Assembly: GCF_900106745.1 (NCBI RefSeq)
Contig: NZ_FNNV01000024.1
Coordinates: forward strand, 1-64,000
Direction: 5' to 3'
Length of the DNA stretch: 64,000 bases
From: Paenibacillus sp. CF384
GTDB taxonomy: Bacteria > Bacillota > Bacilli > Paenibacillales > Paenibacillaceae
Shown one piece after another: positions 11,282 through 20,396 of the stretch (the first letter of the stretch is position 1; each line of letters opens with the position of its first letter). The notes under the pieces are model-generated. The model was not told where the DNA came from and did not search any database. It worked only from the letters and a program-made list of their open reading frames with translations. The translations under genes were made by a program, and so were the position numbers.

Positions 11282-12613
11282 TCACTCCTTTCCCTTCAAA
11301 TAACGCGAGAAGGGGAGTAGGCCAAACAATGCAAACGGCTGATCCAAAGATCGAACCGCAAACATCCGCGATAGCATGAGAAACCAGAATAGGCCGATGC
11401 CCGTCATGCCGTACAACTGCGCCAGAATCAAGCAAGGGATCTTGAGCACGAATAGAAAATTGCGCATTTGGACGGACGCCGATGTGAGCGTAAACAAGGC
11501 GGATACCGCTACCATGACGAGCATCACGTTGCTTACGAGGCCCGCTTCCACGGCAGCGGAGCCCAGCACGATGCCAGCCACGATGCCCGCGCTTTGCGAC
11601 AGCTTGGTCGGTAGACGAGTAACAGCCTCTAGCTGAATAAGGACAAGCAGCTCCATGATAAGTGCTTCAAAGAACGCGGAGAACGGCACCTGATACCTGG
11701 AGATCAGCATCGTTTCAATCAGTTTGATCGAAAATATTTGAAAATGGTACGTATTCACGGCCACATACAACGGAGTGAGCGTTAACGCCATGATGAAGCT
11801 GAACACACGAACCACGCGAATGACCACGACATAATTATGAGATAAAAAAAGATCCGATACCGTGACGAAGGAGTCCTCAAACGAGGTTGGCGCAATAAGC
11901 GCCTTGCGCGAACCTTCCATAACCAGGATGACTTTCCCCGACTCCAGCATATGAATCGCGTGCAGCGGCAACTCCGTAAATTCATACGGCGGGAAAAACG
12001 TGCTCTTGCCGTTTGGCAGCCGCATCGCGAAGTTAGAAATGTCCAGCAAAGTCTTCGGATGATCGATCGACGCCTGCTCTACTTGATATGTCAATCGGTC
12101 AGCCAGGATCTGGCTTTCCGCCAAATAAAAAATGGAAGCCGGCGTCTTCGCGGAGCCAAGCGTCAAGTTTCGCACCTGAAGCTGCTCCGTCACTAATCGC
12201 CGGCGAATCATATTCGAATTCGTTTCAAGAGATTCTGTGAAAGCCTCAAGCGGGCCTGCTTCCGAGAATTCTTCCTTCGGCTCTTCAATTCCGCGGTAAT
12301 TACTTTTCTTACAGGGCAAATAAAGCACATCGGGATGCGCGACACCTGCCGTTTCAATAGTGACACTTATATACCCTTTCAAGAGAAGCGCATGCTTCTC
12401 GAATTGGCCGCGTATTTCTATGTTTTCAAACGGCAATATTAGGCGCATATCTTCGCTGGAACGAGGCTTATGCAGCTGGAGCATCGGCAGGAAGCGCTCA
12501 CGCATCATTTGCAGATCGACCATGGATGACAGCCATTCAATATGGTAAGTACGCTCTTGCAGCGCTAACCGATATGTATTCCAATCGTCGGTCTTTGTAG
12601 GCTTGTTCGACAT
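11282..12613 (-). CDS. Spore germination protein, GerA-type subunit
   Basis: A-subunit of a tricistronic germinant receptor operon. A soluble N-terminal region (to about residue 235) is followed by several membrane segments starting near VVVIRVVRVFSFIMAL, with PFSAFFEALIMELLVLIQLEA and the C-terminal SRMFAVRSLDQPF typical of the family. The ATG giving MSNKPTKTDDW (443 residues) is preferred because AGGGGTG lies eight bases before it; an upstream TTG is in frame. I found no clear sigma-G promoter upstream. The operon is inserted between cysK and pabB, which are adjacent in B. subtilis. Confidence 0.9.
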   Translation of the reverse strand: MSNKPTKTDDWNTYRLALQERTYHIEWLSSMVDLQMMRERFLPMLQLHKPRSSEDMRLILPFENIEIRGQFEKHALLLKGYISVTIETAGVAHPDVLYLPCKKSNYRGIEEPKEEFSEAGPLEAFTESLETNSNMIRRRLVTEQLQVRNLTLGSAKTPASIFYLAESQILADRLTYQVEQASIDHPKTLLDISNFAMRLPNGKSTFFPPYEFTELPLHAIHMLESGKVILVMEGSRKALIAPTSFEDSFVTVSDLFLSHNYVVVIRVVRVFSFIMALTLTPLYVAVNTYHFQIFSIKLIETMLISRYQVPFSAFFEALIMELLVLIQLEAVTRLPTKLSQSAGIVAGIVLGSAAVEAGLVSNVMLVMVAVSALFTLTSASVQMRNFLFVLKIPCLILAQLYGMTGIGLFWFLMLSRMFAVRSLDQPFALFGLLPFSRYLKGKE

Positions 12614-12721
12614 CGAAACCGCACCCCTTTCCAAGGAATCGCCTTATTTTTCCCTATACCGGACCAATTTATTACCCATCGGGCAAGAAGCTGCTGCACG
12701 TTATTTGAGCACCAGACTTCA

Positions 12722-12763
12722 AAAAAAAAAGAAACCCGACGTTTTAAAAAACGTGGGTTTCTC
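12722..12763 (-). terminator. Terminator after cysK
   Basis: On the minus strand GAAACCCACG pairs with CGTCGGGTTTC across an A/T loop, followed by ten T. It isolates cysK from the ger operon. Confidence 0.9.
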
Positions 12764-12813
12764 TAAAATTGAGTACCCCTTGGGAAAGAGGATCCTCATC
12801 ATATAAGCTTGTA

Positions 12814-13752
12814 TTAGTTCTCGAAGTTGAACAGTGGTGTAGACAGGTAACGTTCACCGTTGGATGGAACAATAGCAACGACACGTTTGCCTTTACCGAG
12901 TTCTTTGGCAACTTTCAATGCTGCGAAGATCGCTGCACCGGAGGAAATTCCGCAGAGAATGCCTTCTTCTTTCGCTGCACGGCGAGCCGTTTCGAAAGCT
13001 TCGTCATTCTCGATTGTGATGACTTGATCGTAAATCTCGCGGTTTAGAATTTCAGGGATGAAGTTAGCGCCAATCCCTTGAATTTTGTGACCGCCAGGGC
13101 CGCCACCGGAGAGCAGCGGAGAAGCAGCAGGCTCAACAGCTACTACTTTGATGCCTGGGAAGTTCTGCTTCAGTACTTCACCGGCACCGGAAATCGTACC
13201 GCCTGTACCGATACCTGCAACGAAAGCATCCAGCTTGCCGTCAAGCGAGTTGATCGCTTCAACGATCTCAGGGCCTGTTGTTTCGCGGTGTACCTTCACG
13301 TTCGCTTGGTTCTTGAATTGTTGCGGAATGAAGTAAGAAGGATTCTCGGCTTGCAGCTCTTCTGCACGGCGAACGGCTCCGTTCATACCTTCAGATCCCG
13401 GTGTAAGCACAAGCTCAGCACCGTATGCGCGAAGCAAGTTGCGACGCTCAACGCTCATGGTTTCAGGCATAACGAGAATTGCTTTATAGCCTTTAGCGGC
13501 AGCTACCATTGCCAGGCCGATCCCCGTGTTACCGCTAGTTGGTTCTACGATTGTATCACCCGGTTTAAGGATACCTTGCTGTTCAGCTACTTCGATCATG
13601 CTGATTGCAATACGGTCCTTAACGCTTGCACCCGGATTCTGGTACTCAAGCTTCACGTAAATTTCTGCGCTGTCCTCCGGTACCAAACGGTTAAGACGAA
13701 CAAGCGGTGTATCCCCAATAAGTTCGGTCACGCTTTGTACAATTCTAGCCAT
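12814..13752 (-). CDS. cysK: Cysteine synthase A (O-acetylserine sulfhydrylase)
   Basis: PLP enzyme making cysteine from O-acetylserine and sulfide. NPGASVKDR (about 36-44) includes the PLP lysine, [12 protein letters not shown] (about 67) binds substrate, and GTGGTISG (about 176) holds the PLP phosphate. The 312-residue length is usual. It has its own promoter, a dyad between promoter and start, and its own terminator. Synteny with yacD, hslO and pabB matches the B. subtilis cysK region. Confidence 0.96.
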   Translation of the reverse strand: MARIVQSVTELIGDTPLVRLNRLVPEDSAEIYVKLEYQNPGASVKDRIAISMIEVAEQQGILKPGDTIVEPTSGNTGIGLAMVAAAKGYKAILVMPETMSVERRNLLRAYGAELVLTPGSEGMNGAVRRAEELQAENPSYFIPQQFKNQANVKVHRETTGPEIVEAINSLDGKLDAFVAGIGTGGTISGAGEVLKQNFPGIKVVAVEPAASPLLSGGGPGGHKIQGIGANFIPEILNREIYDQVITIENDEAFETARRAAKEEGILCGISSGAAIFAALKVAKELGKGKRVVAIVPSNGERYLSTPLFNFEN

Positions 13753-13772
13753 GAATAGTGCTCCTCCTTATT

Positions 13773-13789
13773 CCGACTAAATTAGTTGG
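13773..13789 (-). promoter_or_regulatory. Dyad operator candidate before cysK (CymR-like)
   Basis: The minus strand reads CCAACTAATTTAGTCGG: eight-base arms around a central T with one mismatch. It lies between the -10 and the ribosome binding site of cysK, where a repressor would block transcription. In Bacillales the cysteine regulator CymR (Rrf2 family) controls cysK; assigning this dyad to CymR is inference. Confidence 0.5.
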
Positions 13790-13799
13790 TTTTACTTAC

Positions 13800-13829
13800 A
13801 TATTATCAATGAAACCCAGTAGTTGTCAA
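13800..13829 (-). promoter_or_regulatory. Sigma-A promoter of cysK
   Basis: TTGACA (13824-13829), 18-bp spacer, TAATAT (13800-13805) on the minus strand, about 50 bp before the cysK start, which has AAGGAGG as ribosome binding site. Confidence 0.75.
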
Positions 13830-13860
13830 TAGTCAGTTTTCGAACTAATGGCCTACAGCT

Positions 13861-14829
13861 CTACCCTTTGGACGGCTTTGGCACCACTTCCGCGTTATAC
13901 TTCTGCAGCAGTGAATTCTCTACTTCACGCAGCCCGTTCAGCTTGGATAAAGCCAGCTCTCGCTTCACTTGATTACGTATGCGGCTCTCGCTCAGCACTT
14001 CTTCCGTATGCGTTTCAAGCAGTTGAATGACGGCTTGCCCCTGCTCCACCTCTATTGGTCCGGTAACCTCGCCAACCGACAGTTGATTGGCCGCTTCCAG
14101 AATGGCATCATCCGTGAACGGATCATCGGCTTCAATAAACCCCAGATCCCCGCCGTTATCTGCCGTATTGGTATCAATCGAGTAGGTCTTTGCCATTAGG
14201 GCAAAATCTTCTCCTGATTCAAGCTGCCGCAGCAAGTCATCGGCTTCGTTCTCCGTTGCAAGCACAATCCATGCCAAATGCAGCTGCTTCCGAGGGGCGA
14301 ACTGCTCCTTGTTGTCTGCTATGTAGGCATCAATCTCCGACTCGGTCACCTCTACGGATCGAACTGCGATTTTCTCAAGCAGCAGCCGGTACTCGGTGTC
14401 TTCCCGAATCCCCTCAGGCGTTAAGCCGAGCTGCTCTTTCATCGTGGCATAATATTGTTCCTTATTCTCATAGCCTGTCATCATGGCCTCAAGCTCATCG
14501 TTCATTTCCGTGTCCGAGATGCTCAGGTCGTAAGCTTCCGCCTCCTGCCGGGTAGCTGCTCGCACCATCAATGTACGAAGCAGCTGATCACCGTATTGCA
14601 GCTGCAGCTCGTCGCTGAGCTGCTTGGCCGTAATTTGCTCATCGCCAACCTTAGCGGCAATCGGCTCCTCCGAAGACGCGGGGCCTTCTTGGTCTTGTGA
14701 ATTATCGACCGTCGTTTGCGGATCTGCCTTAGGCGGGAGCAGTACCCGGAACACCACCACGAGAGCTAAAATAATCATACAGATCGCCTGAATGAGCACA
14801 ATGCTCTTCAGCACCCGGTCGTTCTTCAT
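13861..14829 (-). CDS. Membrane-anchored parvulin-type peptidyl-prolyl isomerase (YacD-like)
   Basis: Extracytoplasmic foldase of the PrsA/SurA type. An N-terminal signal anchor (about residues 9-31, no lipobox Cys) leads to a SurA-like N domain and a parvulin domain around residues 165-260 containing HLAWIVL, GEDFALMAKTYSID and NGGDLGFIE. It occupies the place of yacD between hslO and cysK in B. subtilis. The clients are unknown. A second, lipoprotein foldase of the same class lies at 47256-48350. Confidence 0.87.
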   Translation of the reverse strand: MKNDRVLKSIVLIQAICMIILALVVVFRVLLPPKADPQTTVDNSQDQEGPASSEEPIAAKVGDEQITAKQLSDELQLQYGDQLLRTLMVRAATRQEAEAYDLSISDTEMNDELEAMMTGYENKEQYYATMKEQLGLTPEGIREDTEYRLLLEKIAVRSVEVTESEIDAYIADNKEQFAPRKQLHLAWIVLATENEADDLLRQLESGEDFALMAKTYSIDTNTADNGGDLGFIEADDPFTDDAILEAANQLSVGEVTGPIEVEQGQAVIQLLETHTEEVLSESRIRNQVKRELALSKLNGLREVENSLLQKYNAEVVPKPSKG

Positions 14830-14846
14830 TATCGCTTGGCCTCCGA

Positions 14847-15749
14847 TTATTGAATCGGCTTCGGCTTAGCCTGATCGAGCAGCATCTCAAGCTGCTGGCG
14901 GTCAAATGCGTAGATCTCGTTGCAGAAATGGCACACGACTTCAGCTTGTCCGTCTTCATCAATTAACTGTTTCAACTCATGCTCACCCATGCTGATGAGC
15001 GTACGTTCTACTCGTTCCATGGAGCATTGGCATTTAAAGACGACGTCCACTTGGTCCATCAGCTGAATTTCATCACCAACGACAAGACGCAGCAGGCTTT
15101 CAGGTGTTTCTCCTTGTTCAAACAGAGCGGATATAGGCGGCAGTGCCGCAATCGCCTGCTCCAACTTCGTAAGGTTCTCTTCAGTGATACCCGGTAACAC
15201 TTGTACGATGAAGCCTCCTGCGTTCATGACCGTGCCATATTCATCGACTAGCACGCTCAGACCGACAACAGACGGCGTTTGCTCGGATGTAGCGAAGTAG
15301 TAAGTGAAATCTTCCGCAAGCTCGCCTGATACGATCGGAATGCTGCCGCGATACGGCTCCTTCAGCCCCAGGTCCTTAATAATATGGATGTAACCAGTAC
15401 GACCGACAGCTCCTGCTACATCCAGCTTCCCAAGTGCATTGCTGGGCAGCTGTACATCCGGGTTGTCTACATAACCGCGAACCTCGCCATTGGCATTGGC
15501 ATCGACGACGATTTGGCCGACAGGCCCATCGCCTTTGACTTGAATCGTCAGCTTCTCATTACCCTTCAACATCGCGCCCATCATCGCACCTGCCGTAGCC
15601 GTGCGTCCAAGTGCTGCTGTTGTGGTCGGCATTGTGTTATGCCGCTTGCGCAGCTCTTCTACCAGCCCGGTTGTCTTGACGGCAAATACGCGAAGCTGTC
15701 CATTCCATGCGGTACCGCGTACTAAATAATCTTTATGCTCTTCAGTCAT
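14847..15749 (-). CDS. hslO: Redox-regulated chaperone Hsp33
   Basis: Holdase activated by oxidative unfolding. The C-terminal zinc site is complete: CQCS (about residue 239) and CHFC (about 272). The N-terminal core carries LGRTATAGAMMG and VGRTGYIHI. The start at MTEEHKDYLVRG, ten bases after AGAGG, gives 300 residues; the frame is open 12 codons further. It is 16 bp after coaX and probably cotranscribed with it. Confidence 0.95.
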   Translation of the reverse strand: MTEEHKDYLVRGTAWNGQLRVFAVKTTGLVEELRKRHNTMPTTTAALGRTATAGAMMGAMLKGNEKLTIQVKGDGPVGQIVVDANANGEVRGYVDNPDVQLPSNALGKLDVAGAVGRTGYIHIIKDLGLKEPYRGSIPIVSGELAEDFTYYFATSEQTPSVVGLSVLVDEYGTVMNAGGFIVQVLPGITEENLTKLEQAIAALPPISALFEQGETPESLLRLVVGDEIQLMDQVDVVFKCQCSMERVERTLISMGEHELKQLIDEDGQAEVVCHFCNEIYAFDRQQLEMLLDQAKPKPIQ

Positions 15750-15765
15750 CTCTATGATACCTCTT

Positions 15766-16533
15766 TTATTCTTGGTTTCGTTCATAAATAATGCGTAAAC
15801 CTTCCAAGGTCAACAGCGGGTCTACTTCTTCAATGGTTTCCGATTCGGCGGCAATTAAGTCTGCCAGTCCGCCTGTCGCAATAACACGCGGCGTTACACT
15901 GAATTCTTTGCGAATCCGATTCACGATTCCGTCCACTTGACCGGCATAGCCGAAAATAATCCCGGCTTGCATCGACGTAACCGGGTTTCGCCCAATCACA
16001 CTCTTCGGTTTCACCAGTTCAATACGGGGCAGCTTAGCGGCACGCTGGTATAGCGCTTCGGTTGAAATGCCGATACCCGGTACGATCGCTCCGCCCAAGT
16101 AGTTATTGCCTGCGTCAATATAATCAAATGTCGTAGCGGTACCGAAATCGACAACGATCAAGGGCGCGCCATATTTCTCAATGCCGGCAATGGAGTTTAC
16201 GATACGATCCGCGCCGACCTCACGCGGATTCTCATAACGGATGTTAAGTCCGGTCTTGATGCCGGGTCCGACAATGAGCGGAGACTGACGCATATATTTC
16301 TGGCATAGCTGCTCCAACGTACGCATAAGCGGCGGCACAACGGAGGAGATAATAACCCCTTCGATCTGATCCAGCTTAACTCCTGCAATTTGAAACAAAT
16401 TGTGAATCATAATGCCGTATTCATCCACGGTTGCCGAACGATTCGTGCTCAGGCGCCAGTGGTAAAGCAGTTTGCGAGCTTGGTAGATACCCAGCACAAT
16501 GTTCGTATTGCCTACGTCCACAACGACGATCAT
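15766..16533 (-). CDS. coaX: Type III pantothenate kinase
   Basis: First step of CoA synthesis. ASKHA-fold enzyme with the N-terminal phosphate loop [12 protein letters not shown], a middle [22 protein letters not shown], and [11 protein letters not shown]. The 255-residue length is normal. It overlaps nadC by 4 bp, joining the CoA gene to the nad operon; in B. subtilis coaX directly follows ftsH. Confidence 0.96.
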   Translation of the reverse strand: MIVVVDVGNTNIVLGIYQARKLLYHWRLSTNRSATVDEYGIMIHNLFQIAGVKLDQIEGVIISSVVPPLMRTLEQLCQKYMRQSPLIVGPGIKTGLNIRYENPREVGADRIVNSIAGIEKYGAPLIVVDFGTATTFDYIDAGNNYLGGAIVPGIGISTEALYQRAAKLPRIELVKPKSVIGRNPVTSMQAGIIFGYAGQVDGIVNRIRKEFSVTPRVIATGGLADLIAAESETIEEVDPLLTLEGLRIIYERNQE

Positions 16534-17435
16534 GCTGCTGGGCCTCCTTTCTTCCCATTCAAATCCAGACTAATGTCGAGGGATTGGAACGAATACGTCA
16601 GCCCGCCAACGGAAATGACATCAACGCCTGTTTCCGCGATGCCGCGAATGGTCGACAAATTCACTCCACCCGATGCTTCAACGATCACATGAGGGGAGCT
16701 GGCCTTGATGCGTCCAACCGCTTCACGCATAAGATCATTGGACATGTTATCGAGCATGATAATATCAGTGCCGCAGGCGAGTGCTTCATCCACTTGAGCA
16801 AGCGACTCCGTCTCCACTTCAATTTTCATGGTATGGGGAATAACGTGACGAGCAGCCTTCACAGCGCCGGCAATCCCGCCTGAGCCTTTGATGTGATTAT
16901 CTTTGATCATAACCGCGTCGTATAATCCGAAACGATGGTTGAATCCGCCGCCCACTCTCACAGCGTACTTCTCCAGAAGTCGATGACCAGGCGTTGTTTT
17001 GCGCGTATCAACCAGGCGTGTAGGAAGCCCTTCAATAGCCTGGACAAAAGCGCGGGTCTTGGTGGCGATGCCAGACAAACGCTGCATCAGATTCAGCGCC
17101 AGACGCTCACCTGTCAGGATACTATGCGTGCTGCCTTCGACTTCAGCCAGTATCGTACCTTTCGTCACAGCATCGCCGTCTGCCGCCAACGGACGGAATT
17201 CCAATGCGGGGTCGACCACCTCGAAAACAAGCTTCGCAACCGGCACACCTGCCAGTATGCCATCCTCCTTCACATGAATGACAGCCATCGAACGCGTTCC
17301 TGCCGGAATCGTCGCCCAGCTTGTAATATCCCCTGACCCGATATCTTCAGCAAGCCACGCCTTTATTTGAGCCCGCAGCATCTCAGTCGCACTGTTCCCG
17401 AATGCCGCCGCAAATTGTGCTTCATACATCTTCAA
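16530..17435 (-). CDS. nadC: Quinolinate phosphoribosyltransferase
   Basis: Converts quinolinate and PRPP to nicotinate mononucleotide. Motifs include [11 protein letters not shown] (about 30), [12 protein letters not shown] (about 100), [10 protein letters not shown] (about 130), [20 protein letters not shown] (about 148) and VEASGGV near 250. The 301 residues begin 14 bp inside nadB, so the pair is likely translationally coupled. Confidence 0.96.
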   Translation of the reverse strand: MKMYEAQFAAAFGNSATEMLRAQIKAWLAEDIGSGDITSWATIPAGTRSMAVIHVKEDGILAGVPVAKLVFEVVDPALEFRPLAADGDAVTKGTILAEVEGSTHSILTGERLALNLMQRLSGIATKTRAFVQAIEGLPTRLVDTRKTTPGHRLLEKYAVRVGGGFNHRFGLYDAVMIKDNHIKGSGGIAGAVKAARHVIPHTMKIEVETESLAQVDEALACGTDIIMLDNMSNDLMREAVGRIKASSPHVIVEASGGVNLSTIRGIAETGVDVISVGGLTYSFQSLDISLDLNGKKGGPAA

Positions 17436-19038
17436 TTCGCTCCTCTGTTATCCCGTTCTCCCGGTGGAGTACGGTATGCTTGCGCCAGAGCGTATCATTT
17501 CGCTCCGGAAAATCTTCCCGACTATGCGCGCCGCGGCTTTCTTCCCGTGTTAGGGCAGACTCTGCCGTGAGCATCGCGCAGGTCAGCAGATTCGCAAACT
17601 CATATTCTTCTCGTTTCGTAATAACGGAGTGGAAGATCGAACGCAGCTTCTTGAGTTCTTCAAGTCCTTTGTTCAGCCCGTTAGCATCACGATTCAACCC
17701 GACATACCGCACCATCGTCTTCTGCAGCTTCAATCGTTTCTCGACCACCGCCTGAATCGGCGCTTCGCTCCGTTTCAGTGAATCCATGTGAACGTCCGTA
17801 TGGCCTTCAAGCGGAGGCAGCGCGTTAATACGCTCTACAATTCGCCGTCCGAACACAATCGCTTCGGATAACGAATTGCTTGCTAATCGATTCGCACCAT
17901 GAACGCCGGTCGACGAACATTCGCCGCAGGCGAACAGCCGCCGCAAATTCGTTTCGCCGTTCAAGTCGGTTTTAACCCCGCCCATCATATAATGCGCCGC
18001 AGGGGCAACGGGAATCCAATCCGACGTCAAATCAAGTCCGAAATTCAAACAGAACTCATAAATGTTCGGGAAACGATGTCTCACCATATCCGCGGATTCG
18101 TGTGTCACGTCAATATAAACGAAGGTGGATTTGGTCGCTTCCATCTCGCTGACAATCGCCCGCGCCACGACATCCCGAGGAGCCAGCTCAAGCTGCTCAT
18201 GATATTTCTCCATAAACCGCTCGCCCCGAATGTTGCGAAGCACCGCACCTTCACCACGCACCGCTTCCGAAATCAGAAACCGAGGCGCACCCGGGTAACA
18301 AAGCGATGTGGGATGAAATTGAATAAACTCTACATCTTGTATGTAAGCACCTGCGCGATAAGCCATAGCAATGCCGTCCCCGGTAGCTACTTCTGGATTC
18401 GTCGTATAACGGTACAGCTGCCCTGCTCCCCCGGAGCAAAGAATGGTTGCTTTGCCGCGCACGAATAATCGCTGCCCATCCGGCTTCTGCACCAAAGCAC
18501 CTACGCAAACACCGTCATCGGTAATCAGATCGATTACAAAATGATCATCCCAAACCTCAATCCGTGGGTTCGCAATCGCTTTCTCCGACAACGCACGAAC
18601 GATTTCGAAACCGGTCGCATCTCCATTGGCATGCAAAATACGACGCTGACTGTGCGCACCTTCCTTGGTGAGCGCAAACTCGCCGTTCTCTTGGTCAAAC
18701 TGCGTACCCATGCGGACTAAGTCCTCTACGCCCTTCGTTCCCTCATGCACGAGCACATCGACAGCTTTATGGGAGCAAAGTCCGGCTCCGGCAATAAGCG
18801 TATCCTGACGATGGTAAGCCGGGGAGTCGTCTTCGGAGATCACAGCTGCAATGCCGCCTTGGGCATAACGCGTATTGCTGTCCATCAGCGACTTTTTCGT
18901 AATCATGAGAACGTCATTCGTTTCACTGGCTTTAATTGCGGTAAAAAGACCGGCAATGCCGGCCCCGATTACAATGACATCTTTATATATGACTGGAAGC
19001 CCTTCGAGTTCAACATCTACGAGATAACGTGGAATCAT
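17422..19038 (-). CDS. nadB: L-aspartate oxidase
   Basis: FAD enzyme that oxidises L-aspartate to iminoaspartate for NAD synthesis. The dinucleotide-binding motif IVIGAGIAGL is near residue 23, SLMDSNTRYAQGGIAAV follows, and HPTSL plus the late GVHGANRLASNSLSEAIVFG are characteristic of the NadB/Sdh flavoprotein family. The 538-residue length is usual. It lies 41 bp after nadA and overlaps nadC. Confidence 0.95.
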   Translation of the reverse strand: MIPRYLVDVELEGLPVIYKDVIVIGAGIAGLFTAIKASETNDVLMITKKSLMDSNTRYAQGGIAAVISEDDSPAYHRQDTLIAGAGLCSHKAVDVLVHEGTKGVEDLVRMGTQFDQENGEFALTKEGAHSQRRILHANGDATGFEIVRALSEKAIANPRIEVWDDHFVIDLITDDGVCVGALVQKPDGQRLFVRGKATILCSGGAGQLYRYTTNPEVATGDGIAMAYRAGAYIQDVEFIQFHPTSLCYPGAPRFLISEAVRGEGAVLRNIRGERFMEKYHEQLELAPRDVVARAIVSEMEATKSTFVYIDVTHESADMVRHRFPNIYEFCLNFGLDLTSDWIPVAPAAHYMMGGVKTDLNGETNLRRLFACGECSSTGVHGANRLASNSLSEAIVFGRRIVERINALPPLEGHTDVHMDSLKRSEAPIQAVVEKRLKLQKTMVRYVGLNRDANGLNKGLEELKKLRSIFHSVITKREEYEFANLLTCAMLTAESALTREESRGAHSREDFPERNDTLWRKHTVLHRENGITEERIEDV

Positions 19039-19079
19039 AAGTGCAACTTTCCTTTCTCATGGAAAGAGAGTAGCGCATG

Positions 19080-20018
19080 CTACTTCACTTGTAACATGCG
19101 CTCCAGGGATAGACGGGCTTGATCGGCAACCTGCTCGGGTACGTAAATTTGCGGCTGCATCGTTTCCAGACATTTCACTAGCTTCTTCAGGTTGTTTACT
19201 TTCATGTTCGGGCAAACCAAGTACTTCGTTGCAAAGTGGAACGTCTTATTCGGGCTGTCCAGACGAAGCTGATACCCCGTGCCATCTTCCGTTCCGACGA
19301 TAAACTCCTGGCCTTCCGATTCTTTACAATATTTTATAATAGCAGTTGTACTGCCGACGAAATCGCCAAGCGCTACTACTTCAGGACGGCATTCAGGGTG
19401 AACGACGAACTGCGCATTTGGATATTTCGCTTTCATTTCTTCAACATCTTTGACGGTCAGCATGTCATGCGTGTTGCAGTAGCCTTCCCAGATAATCATC
19501 TTCTTGTCTGTTTTCTGCTGCACGTAATGGCCAAGGTTCTTATCCGGCACCCAAATAATTTCGTCCGAATCGACCGAATTCACGACACGCACGGCATTAG
19601 CAGAGGTACAGCAAATATCCGTTTCCGCTTTGATTTCGGCGGAGGAGTTGATGTAGGTGACTACCTTCGCATTCGGATGCTGTGCTTTCAGCTTCCGCAA
19701 GCCATCGACGTTGACCATGTCAGCCATCGGACAGCCCGCACGTTCATCGGGAATGATAACGGTCTTGTTTGGAGCCAGGATCTTCGCACTTTCGCCCATA
19801 AAATGAACGCCGCAGAACACGATAACGTCTGCATCCGTCTCCGCTGCCTTCTGCGCAAGCAGGAAGGAGTCACCGCGGAAATCGGCCACTTCTTGAATTT
19901 CATCACGCTGATAATAATGCGCAAGTATAATGGCGTTACGTTCTTTCTTCAATTGCAACAATCGTTCCCGGAGTTCACGGTTTTGTTCCGCTTTCCTTTC
20001 GAGAGCTAATGCTTCCAT
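19080..20018 (-). CDS. nadA: Quinolinate synthase
   Basis: 4Fe-4S enzyme that condenses iminoaspartate with dihydroxyacetone phosphate. HYYQRDEIQEVADFRGDS (about 35-52), FCGVHFMGESAKIL with one cluster cysteine, DICCTSANA with a second, and HPECRPEV are visible. The 312-residue length fits. It is the first gene of nadABC, with a consensus-type promoter about 170 bp upstream. The start is the ATG beginning MEALALERK, 9 bases after GAGGGG. Confidence 0.95.
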   Translation of the reverse strand: MEALALERKAEQNRELRERLLQLKKERNAIILAHYYQRDEIQEVADFRGDSFLLAQKAAETDADVIVFCGVHFMGESAKILAPNKTVIIPDERAGCPMADMVNVDGLRKLKAQHPNAKVVTYINSSAEIKAETDICCTSANAVRVVNSVDSDEIIWVPDKNLGHYVQQKTDKKMIIWEGYCNTHDMLTVKDVEEMKAKYPNAQFVVHPECRPEVVALGDFVGSTTAIIKYCKESEGQEFIVGTEDGTGYQLRLDSPNKTFHFATKYLVCPNMKVNNLKKLVKCLETMQPQIYVPEQVADQARLSLERMLQVK

Positions 20019-20189
20019 AGCTAAATTCCCCTCTTTTCACTAACTTTGTGAACTGATGCACAAACTTGGCTGTTCGTTCACCATGATTTATCGAAAATGC
20101 TGTTATTCCGCTGTGTATTTCATCATCCTTATGATGCCCACGTCATAAGCCGCTTGATTCGCAAGCGCCTTTACAAGGGATTAACCTTA

Positions 20190-20218
20190 AATTTACACAA
20201 GGTAGTGTGCGCTGTCAA
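20190..20218 (-). promoter_or_regulatory. Sigma-A promoter of nadABC with overlapping dyad
   Basis: TTGACA (20213-20218), 17-bp spacer and TAAATT (20190-20195) on the minus strand. The spacer and -10 contain ACAC-N6-GTGT, a dyad that could be an operator for an NAD regulator (inference). The leader to nadA is about 165 nt; I recognised no riboswitch in it. Confidence 0.75.
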
Positions 20219-20332
20219 CAGACAAAAGAGGCCGTATTAACCGATCTACGGAAGGTTTACGCAAGTAAAGAAGTTAGTAAGCCCCTATGCTTACTCGTCC
20301 TTCCGCTATAGCGCTAAAGCGCCTACTTGCAC

Positions 20333-20373
20333 AAAAGGCTGCCCGTGCAGTTGCCTGCAATCGGACAGCCTTT
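20333..20373 (-). terminator. Terminator after ftsH
   Basis: On the minus strand AAAGGCTGTCCG pairs with CGGGCAGCCTTT across a long loop and is followed by TTGTG. It lies 23 bp after the ftsH stop. The 20230-20330 stretch between it and the nadA promoter holds no gene. Confidence 0.75.
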
Positions 20374-20396
20374 GAGGACTATCAACTTCTATTTCG

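Noticed and set aside
19850-20190. Short upstream ORFs in the nadA leader (7 and 14 codons)
   Set aside because: Weak or absent ribosome binding sites and no attenuator-like codon bias.
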